From an uncultured Bacteroidales bacterium (GTDB taxonomy: Bacteria > Bacteroidota > Bacteroidia > Bacteroidales > UBA932), in NCBI GenBank assembly GCA_900316675.1, contig ONDR01000004.1, positions 30,240 to 94,239 of the forward strand: a stretch of 64,000 bases of DNA. The letters run 5' to 3'. Shown here piece after piece: positions 59,001 to 64,000 of this stretch. The notes beneath the pieces were generated by a model. That model was not told where the DNA came from. It made no database searches and saw only the letters and a list, made by a program, of their open reading frames with translations. The stretch's first letter is position 1. Each line of letters begins with the position of its first letter. The position numbers were made by a program, and so were the translations under genes.

Positions 59001-60278
59001 ATGAAGAGTATGAAGAGTAGGTTGCTGACGGCTGTTTTGTTTTGTGGCTTGGTGGCGTCCTGTGAAAGGGAGGGGAGGGAAGAGCAGCCAGTCCCGAACG
59101 ATTTGGACTATCCGCGGGCAGAGTGGGCCACGGCGGGCGAAATTCTGATGCACACCCCCGGAGAGGAGCTATTCTGCGGGGTCATCCATCCGGACGCCGG
59201 GCTTTTTGAGAACTACTTTGACGTAGAAAAGGCGGCATCGGAGCACGTACATTATATGGAAATGCTAAGGAATAACGGCATTCGCGTCCACTCCGTGATG
59301 GAAATATTGGAAGAGGTAGATATCGACAAACTCCGGTTGCTGGCCGGCAAGGTGCTGAAATATGACATATCGGCCATCCCCGATGAAGACGTAGCCGCCA
59401 CAGAAGCCTATCGGCAGGAAAACCTTGCAAAAATGAACCGCGCCGACCTTATCCGATGCATCATACTTCAACCAACCGTCAAGCTGCGCCGCACAGATAA
59501 CAATACAGGATTCGAAGCCGAATACGTCCAGAACCCTCTGATGAACCTGTATTTCACCCGCGACCAAAGCATCACCACCCCGCGCGGAACCGTAATCTGC
59601 AACATGAACAGCATCCAGAGAGCCGCAGAAACCGATATCATCGCCCTGTGCTATGAGCACCTTGGCCGCAAACCGGTCCTTAGGATTAGCGGCGAAGGCA
59701 GGCTGGAAGGCGGCGACTACATCCCCGCCGGCACCCTGTCTTACATCGGCTGCGGAATGAGGACAAACTACGAAGGTATCCACCAAATGATGGAGGCCGA
59801 TGCCTTCGGGCACGATACCGTTGTGGTGGTAATCGATCACAAACGCTGGCAGATGCAAATGCACCTGGACACCCATTTCAACATAATCGACAAAGACCTC
59901 TGCACTATGGTTCGAAGCCGCCTGGAGGCCAGCCCTGGCGACCCCGAATACGGCACCTGCGATATCTGGGCCCGCCGTCCGGGAACAAAGGAATACTCCA
60001 GAATACGTACGGACGTTCCTTTTGTAGATTTAATTCAGGACCGCGGCATGCAGATTATCCCCATCGACTACGATGACGAGATGCACTATGCCAACAACTT
60101 CCTGACCATAGCCCCGCGTCACATCATGGCTGTGGCCGGCCAGAGCGATGCCCTGCAGAAGCGCTTCCGCGACGCCGGCGTCAAGGTAGAATGGATTCAG
60201 CTTGACAATCTGATTGGCGGCTACGGTGCGGCTCACTGCATGACTCAGGTGCTGCAGCGGCGTAAAGAGAATTATTGA
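59001..60278 (+). CDS. secreted arginine-deiminase-like lipoprotein
   Basis: A 425-residue lipoprotein (signal ending at Cys21), start ATG at 59001; 59010 is also possible. The pentein fold is shown by NLYFTRDQSI, EGGDYIPAG, MHLDTHFNII and the C-terminal GGYGAAHCMTQ with the catalytic Cys413. It resembles arginine deiminase (arginine to citrulline plus ammonia) rather than agmatine deiminase, and its export would place the activity in the periplasm or at the surface, as with peptidylarginine deiminase of Porphyromonas, though the family differs. A terminator-bearing leader lies upstream. Confidence 0.8.
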   Translation: MKSMKSRLLTAVLFCGLVASCEREGREEQPVPNDLDYPRAEWATAGEILMHTPGEELFCGVIHPDAGLFENYFDVEKAASEHVHYMEMLRNNGIRVHSVMEILEEVDIDKLRLLAGKVLKYDISAIPDEDVAATEAYRQENLAKMNRADLIRCIILQPTVKLRRTDNNTGFEAEYVQNPLMNLYFTRDQSITTPRGTVICNMNSIQRAAETDIIALCYEHLGRKPVLRISGEGRLEGGDYIPAGTLSYIGCGMRTNYEGIHQMMEADAFGHDTVVVVIDHKRWQMQMHLDTHFNIIDKDLCTMVRSRLEASPGDPEYGTCDIWARRPGTKEYSRIRTDVPFVDLIQDRGMQIIPIDYDDEMHYANNFLTIAPRHIMAVAGQSDALQKRFRDAGVKVEWIQLDNLIGGYGAAHCMTQVLQRRKENY

Positions 60279-62179
60279 ATCGTGATTTCGGATTCTTCGT
60301 GGACGAAGCGGCCTTTGGAGGTGACGCCTTCAAGGACTATGCGCCAGCGGCCTTTTGAGGCCGATTCGGCAATGGGGAATTCCAGCACATCGGACTGAAT
60401 GGAAGGATTCCAGTACAGGGTCCTGTAGTCCGGTTTAAACGTGGCTTTAGGCTGATATCCTACAGGCGATACCTTCTGGACATTGGGATGCTCTTCCTTG
60501 TTTCCGGGGATGTAGGAGCCTGTCTTTGTGGTGATAGAAACCACTCCGCTGCCGCCGGCCGTGCCCCAGATTACGGTCTGCCCGGTTTTGAATACGTCCA
60601 CACGGGCCACCATCGGCATTTCAATATTGTCCAGATCATACTCTTCCGGCATAATCACGCCGTCAATGGCGATGGCAGCGGGATTGTCGCCGTAAATGGA
60701 GGTTATCGCACGGATATAGACCTTTTCTTCTTTAATATAAACGGATGGAACCCTGCGAAGCAGCTCGTGAAGGCAGGTATAGCCGGCTTCTTCTATCTCT
60801 TTCTCTCCTAAGGTAAAGTCAGCCATTGCCGACATCCCCTTGACCTCGTAGTCCGGAGCATCGGCAACAATGACCAGGCCTTTCAGTTCGATTGTTTCCC
60901 CTGCATCGATGCCGCCATACTCTACATTGATGGTGTCAATCACTTCTTTGTATGAAGGAAACTTCGTGACGGGGGCCTGCTGCTGCGATTCGTCAACGTT
61001 GATGACTACATTGTCGTTGCCCTTTTCATTTAGTGCCGATAGCACAAAGTAGGTGCCGTCCGGGGCGTCTGCACCGTCAAAGACGAACCTTCCGGTAGAG
61101 TCAGTTGTGGTAGTTGCAAACTGGCCGATTTTAGGGGCGATCAGCCGCACAAGGGCATTCTTTACCGGCTTGCGGCGGCCCCGGCTCCTGACGCTGCCTT
61201 CCAGCACCTGGCTGGCCTCCTGCGGTGCGGGCCTGTCCAGCAGCTGCCCTTTGAAGACCTTTTCCATGTCGAGTCCTTCTTCCGGGTCGCTGCCAAGCAG
61301 CACGGAACCAATACTTTCCCCAAACGGATGGCGGTTCTTGGATACGGTTATGGAAAGGTCGGCAATCTCGTCTGCATCGATGCCGGATACGTCCAGGTTC
61401 AGTGTGGCGATGTCGCCGGTCTTGTAGGACGATTTGTTGGTCCTGATGCCGATGCGGCACTGAACAAGGCTGTCGGCATCGTCGGTCCGGACAAGCTGCT
61501 TACCCACAATATTGTAGTCCCTGTCAAGGGCGTAGAAGTTCACTTTTCCTGCAGGAAGGTCCTTAAATGCGACCTCGGTCCCGCCCATAATGCCGCCGGC
61601 AAAAACCGGCTGAAGGCGGCAGGAGCCCACAAGATAGTACCTGGAATCAGGCACGGATAGCGCCACCAGGCCGTCGTCATGCTTCACTGCCTTAAGCACT
61701 GACTCGGGTGCAAGCGTCTCTTCCTCCGCCTCCCGCTCAAGGGCCTTGGACTGCCCAATCTGCAACGGGCGGCAGTAAGTGTTCCAAGGGGTGTCGGCGC
61801 TGTAGCGTGTATATGCCCTAACGTAGTAGATGCCGGACCCGGTGCTGTCCGGAATCCTTAAATACCCGGCATACAGACCCTTACGCACTATGATTTTTGC
61901 GCTGGAGCGGATGCCGCCTTTGGCGTCCACCAGATCTACGTAGGCATAGCGGCTGCCGTCAATGTTCTGCAGCTTCTGCGCATCCACGATATAGACTTTA
62001 AGCCAGACTACATCGCCCGGCAAGTATTCGTCAGACGCAGTTTGAACGTAAATCTTCTCCTGCGGCCACTGCTCGTACTGAGCGGTCAGCGCATCGGCCA
62101 GCGGATTCTGCGCCTGCAGACCCGTCTGCATCGCCGCAATCATGGCACTTATAATAATTGTACGGAAAAAACGCCTCAT
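60272..62179 (-). CDS. MG2-like / TonB-plug-domain outer-membrane-associated protein
   Basis: A 635-residue exported protein (signal peptide ending LQA-Q). Residues about 35-140 resemble an alpha-2-macroglobulin MG2 domain (EKIYVQTASDEYLPGDVVWLKVYIVD). Residues about 310-400 are a carboxypeptidase-regulatory-like fold (LEGSVRSRGRRKPVKNA). Residues about 450-570 are a TonB-receptor plug (PSVYIKEEKVYIR, AIAIDGVIM, GTAGGSGVVSITTK) without a barrel. Such MG2-CarbReg-plug proteins are common in Bacteroidetes, function unknown. Its end overlaps the convergent deiminase by 7 bp. Confidence 0.75.
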   Translation of the reverse strand: MRRFFRTIIISAMIAAMQTGLQAQNPLADALTAQYEQWPQEKIYVQTASDEYLPGDVVWLKVYIVDAQKLQNIDGSRYAYVDLVDAKGGIRSSAKIIVRKGLYAGYLRIPDSTGSGIYYVRAYTRYSADTPWNTYCRPLQIGQSKALEREAEEETLAPESVLKAVKHDDGLVALSVPDSRYYLVGSCRLQPVFAGGIMGGTEVAFKDLPAGKVNFYALDRDYNIVGKQLVRTDDADSLVQCRIGIRTNKSSYKTGDIATLNLDVSGIDADEIADLSITVSKNRHPFGESIGSVLLGSDPEEGLDMEKVFKGQLLDRPAPQEASQVLEGSVRSRGRRKPVKNALVRLIAPKIGQFATTTTDSTGRFVFDGADAPDGTYFVLSALNEKGNDNVVINVDESQQQAPVTKFPSYKEVIDTINVEYGGIDAGETIELKGLVIVADAPDYEVKGMSAMADFTLGEKEIEEAGYTCLHELLRRVPSVYIKEEKVYIRAITSIYGDNPAAIAIDGVIMPEEYDLDNIEMPMVARVDVFKTGQTVIWGTAGGSGVVSITTKTGSYIPGNKEEHPNVQKVSPVGYQPKATFKPDYRTLYWNPSIQSDVLEFPIAESASKGRWRIVLEGVTSKGRFVHEESEITIQ

Positions 62180-62779
62180 CTAATACAACAGAATGCCGGC
62201 TACTGCGCCGGCGCAGATTATGGTTATGGGACCGACCTTGAAGCGGAGCGATGCCAGCAGGGCTGCGCCAAACAGCAGCCAGCTCTTCCAATCAGGGAAG
62301 TTGTCCTCAATTATGCTTGCATGCGGGGTGAAGCCATCCCAGCCGATATTGACCACCAGAATGACGGCGGCCGCGCCTATCAGTCCTACAACCGTAGGGC
62401 GAAGGCCGGACATGACGGCATCGAAGTACTTGTGCCCCAAAAACTTCTTATAAACCTTCACCAGGGCCAGTACAATAATGAAGGATGGCAGTACCAAGGC
62501 CAGGGTGGCCACAAAAGAGCCGATGAAGCCCATGACCGGGCTGACGTCGTTCAGGACCTCGTAGCCGGTGTAGGTGGCGCAGTTGATGCCTATCGGACCC
62601 GGAGTGCTTTGGGAAATTGCAACAATGTTGGTGAATTCACTCTCTGACAGCCATGCATGGCGCATCACAACCTCGGACTGAATCATACTAAGCATGGCAT
62701 ATCCGCCCCCGAAGGTAAAGACTCCAATCAGGAAGAAGGTCACGAACAGCTGCATCAGAATGGAAAGTTCGTCCATCAT
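62180..62779 (-). CDS. chromate transporter subunit (short ChrA, second half)
   Basis: A 199-residue inner-membrane protein with about six hydrophobic segments. FLIGVFTFGGGYAMLSMIQSEVV is the CHR-domain signature, followed by STPGPIGINCATYTGY. Short CHR proteins function in pairs that together equal a full ChrA. It overlaps the partner gene by 4 bp and abuts the downstream plug-domain gene. Chromate efflux is the family name; the natural substrate may be another oxyanion. Confidence 0.85.
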   Translation of the reverse strand: MMDELSILMQLFVTFFLIGVFTFGGGYAMLSMIQSEVVMRHAWLSESEFTNIVAISQSTPGPIGINCATYTGYEVLNDVSPVMGFIGSFVATLALVLPSFIIVLALVKVYKKFLGHKYFDAVMSGLRPTVVGLIGAAAVILVVNIGWDGFTPHASIIEDNFPDWKSWLLFGAALLASLRFKVGPITIICAGAVAGILLY

Positions 62780-63333
62780 CGTCCCGCCTCCTTCTTTTTA
62801 TGGTCGATGGCGGCACAGATTGCCAGCGCACCAACGATCACGGTCAATAATATATATATTGGCGATATGCCCATGACGGCCACGGCAACCAGGGCGGCTG
62901 CGGTAATGAGCCACTGCCACCAGCATTTGTTGCCCTTGCGGGCCATGTTTATCATTGGCACGGCGATGAGCGAAACCACTACCGGCCTTATTCCTTTGAA
63001 GATTTTAATGACAAGGGGCTGGTCCTGGAAGTTGCTTATGAACATTGCAATTGCCAGGATAATCAGGAAAGAAGGAAGTACGGCGCCGATAGTGGCGGCG
63101 ATGCTGCCTTTTACGCCGCGCAGCTTGTATCCGGTGAAGATGGATACGTTTACGGCCAGTACGCCGGGTGCCGATTGGGCCAGGGCAATTACGTCCGGAA
63201 GCTCTTCTTCCTTCATCCAGCCGCGGCGCGTAAGCTCGCGTTCGATAATGGGAATCATGGCATAACCTCCACCAATGGTGAAGGCTCCGATTTTGGCAAA
63301 AACGCCCATTATGGAAAGCAACGGAACTTTCAT
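62776..63333 (-). CDS. chromate transporter subunit (short ChrA, first half)
   Basis: A 185-residue membrane protein starting MKVPLLSIMGVF at 63333. AKIGAFTIGGGYAMIPIIEREL and APGVLAVNVSIFTGY are the paired CHR-domain motifs. It is the upstream half of the two-gene ChrA pair, with a 4-bp ATGA overlap. A longer reading frame to 63630 would run through the rRNA promoter and is rejected. A -7 box TATCTTTG lies at 63348-63341 on the minus strand. Confidence 0.87.
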   Translation of the reverse strand: MKVPLLSIMGVFAKIGAFTIGGGYAMIPIIERELTRRGWMKEEELPDVIALAQSAPGVLAVNVSIFTGYKLRGVKGSIAATIGAVLPSFLIILAIAMFISNFQDQPLVIKIFKGIRPVVVSLIAVPMINMARKGNKCWWQWLITAAALVAVAVMGISPIYILLTVIVGALAICAAIDHKKKEAGR

Positions 63334-63378
63334 AGGATTACAAAGATAACGATTTTTGAAAAAAAACTTGAAAAAAGT

Positions 63379-63408
63379 TTGGCGGTTAAGAAAAAGTGCG
63401 TATCTTTG
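63379..63408 (+). promoter_or_regulatory. rRNA operon promoter
   Basis: TTG at 63379-63381, 19 bases, TATCTTTG at 63401-63408. The start would be near 63414, leaving a leader of about 130 bases before 16S. Confidence 0.75.
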
Positions 63409-63545
63409 CAGCCCATTTGAAACAAAATGGACTAAGTTCTTTGAAAATACTGAAAGGAAAGTACAAGAAGCAAGTACCGAACAAAATAGATCGAGAGCGT
63501 CAATTTCAATACAGATTGAAGAAGGCCAGGAAAATAAAATAATAT

Positions 63546-64000
63546 ACAAAGAAGAGTTTGATCCTGGCTCAGGATGAACGCTAGCGGCAGGCTTAACACA
63601 TGCAAGTCGAGGGGCAGCGCGGGGTAGCAATACTCTGGCAGCAATACTCTGGCGGCGACCGGCGGAAGGGTGCGTAACGCGTGAGCAACTTGCCCGTCAC
63701 TGGGGGATAGGCACTGGAAACGGTGTGTAATACTCCATAACATATGGATTCACATGGATTCATATTGAAAGATTCGTTGGTGACGGATGGGCTCGCGTAA
63801 CATTAGCTAGTCGGCGGGGTAACGGCCCACCGAGGCTACGATGTTTAGGGGTTCTGAGAGGAAGGTCCCCCACACTGGAACTGAGACACGGTCCAGACTC
63901 CTACGGGAGGCAGCAGTGAGGAATATTGGTCAATGGGCGGAAGCCTGAACCAGCCATGCCGCGTGCAGGAATAAGGCCCTATGGGTCGTAAACTGCTTTT
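63546..64000 (+). rRNA. rrs: 16S rRNA, 5' part (cut by the window end)
   Basis: GAAGAGTTTGATCCTGGCTC at 63551, CACTGGAACTGAGACACGGT near 63873 and CTCCTACGGGAGGCAGCAGT near 63898 are universal 16S blocks. The GATGAACGCTAGCGGCAGGC opening is of Bacteroidetes type. About the first 455 bases are present. The V1 hairpin holds a tandem duplication of AGCAATACTCTGGC (63626-63653). The 5' end is estimated by alignment to the E. coli start. Confidence 0.97.

Overview
This is a chromosomal window from a Bacteroidales bacterium. The right edge runs into a 16S rRNA gene of Bacteroidetes type. Promoters repeatedly fit the Bacteroidetes consensus TTG-N19-TAnnTTTG. There is a SusC/SusD pair, many secreted proteins carry lipoprotein signals, and most starts lack a Shine-Dalgarno site. 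I cannot name the genus.

Layout. 1-8.3 kb is core: pyrH-frr, a DAHP synthase/chorismate mutase fusion, lpxK, a tRNA-dihydrouridine synthase, a DUF4190 membrane protein, and the ribosomal block rplM-rpsI-rpsB-tsf. 8.3-26 kb is a carbohydrate region: an EamA transporter, then a DeoR-type regulator divergent from one long operon (agaS-like isomerase, GatZ/KbaZ protein, PfkB kinase, GH36 glycosidase, SusC, SusD, surface binding lipoprotein, amidohydrolase, histidine phosphatase), followed by a cyclophilin and a GH20 hexosaminidase. The enzymes fit uptake and breakdown of alpha-GalNAc/Gal-containing glycans through galactosamine-6-P and tagatose phosphates.

26.1-57.1 kb is an integrative element bounded by a 54-bp perfect direct repeat, itself a terminator-like hairpin at the end of what looks like a sigma54-driven small RNA. 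Inside the left end are a tyrosine recombinase, a repressor, a divergent pair of interlocked consensus promoters, a small excisionase-like protein and a MobV relaxase relic. The main cargo is a nine-gene operon (50.6 to 32.3 kb, minus strand) that I read as a BREX type 3-like defence system: BrxF-like stub, DUF6079/BrxC-like ATPase, DNA methyltransferase, PglZ, BrxA-like protein, then a Z1-domain ATPase, a NERD-nuclease/degenerate helicase, a TPR protein and a WYL regulator. A DUF6794/zinc-ribbon protein, a small unknown and a CoiA-like nuclease follow. The right part carries 81-bp tandem repeats, structured noncoding DNA, an M64 peptidase lipoprotein, a TM2 protein and a two-gene AAA+ ATPase/PD-(D/E)XK module.

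57.1-64 kb: an ATPase_2-family gene with a three-copy operator lies between attR and a third, partial copy of the attachment repeat. Then come a PAS protein, a promoter-hairpin-terminator RNA, a secreted arginine-deiminase-like lipoprotein, a TonB-plug/MG2 protein, a split ChrA transporter pair and the rRNA operon start.
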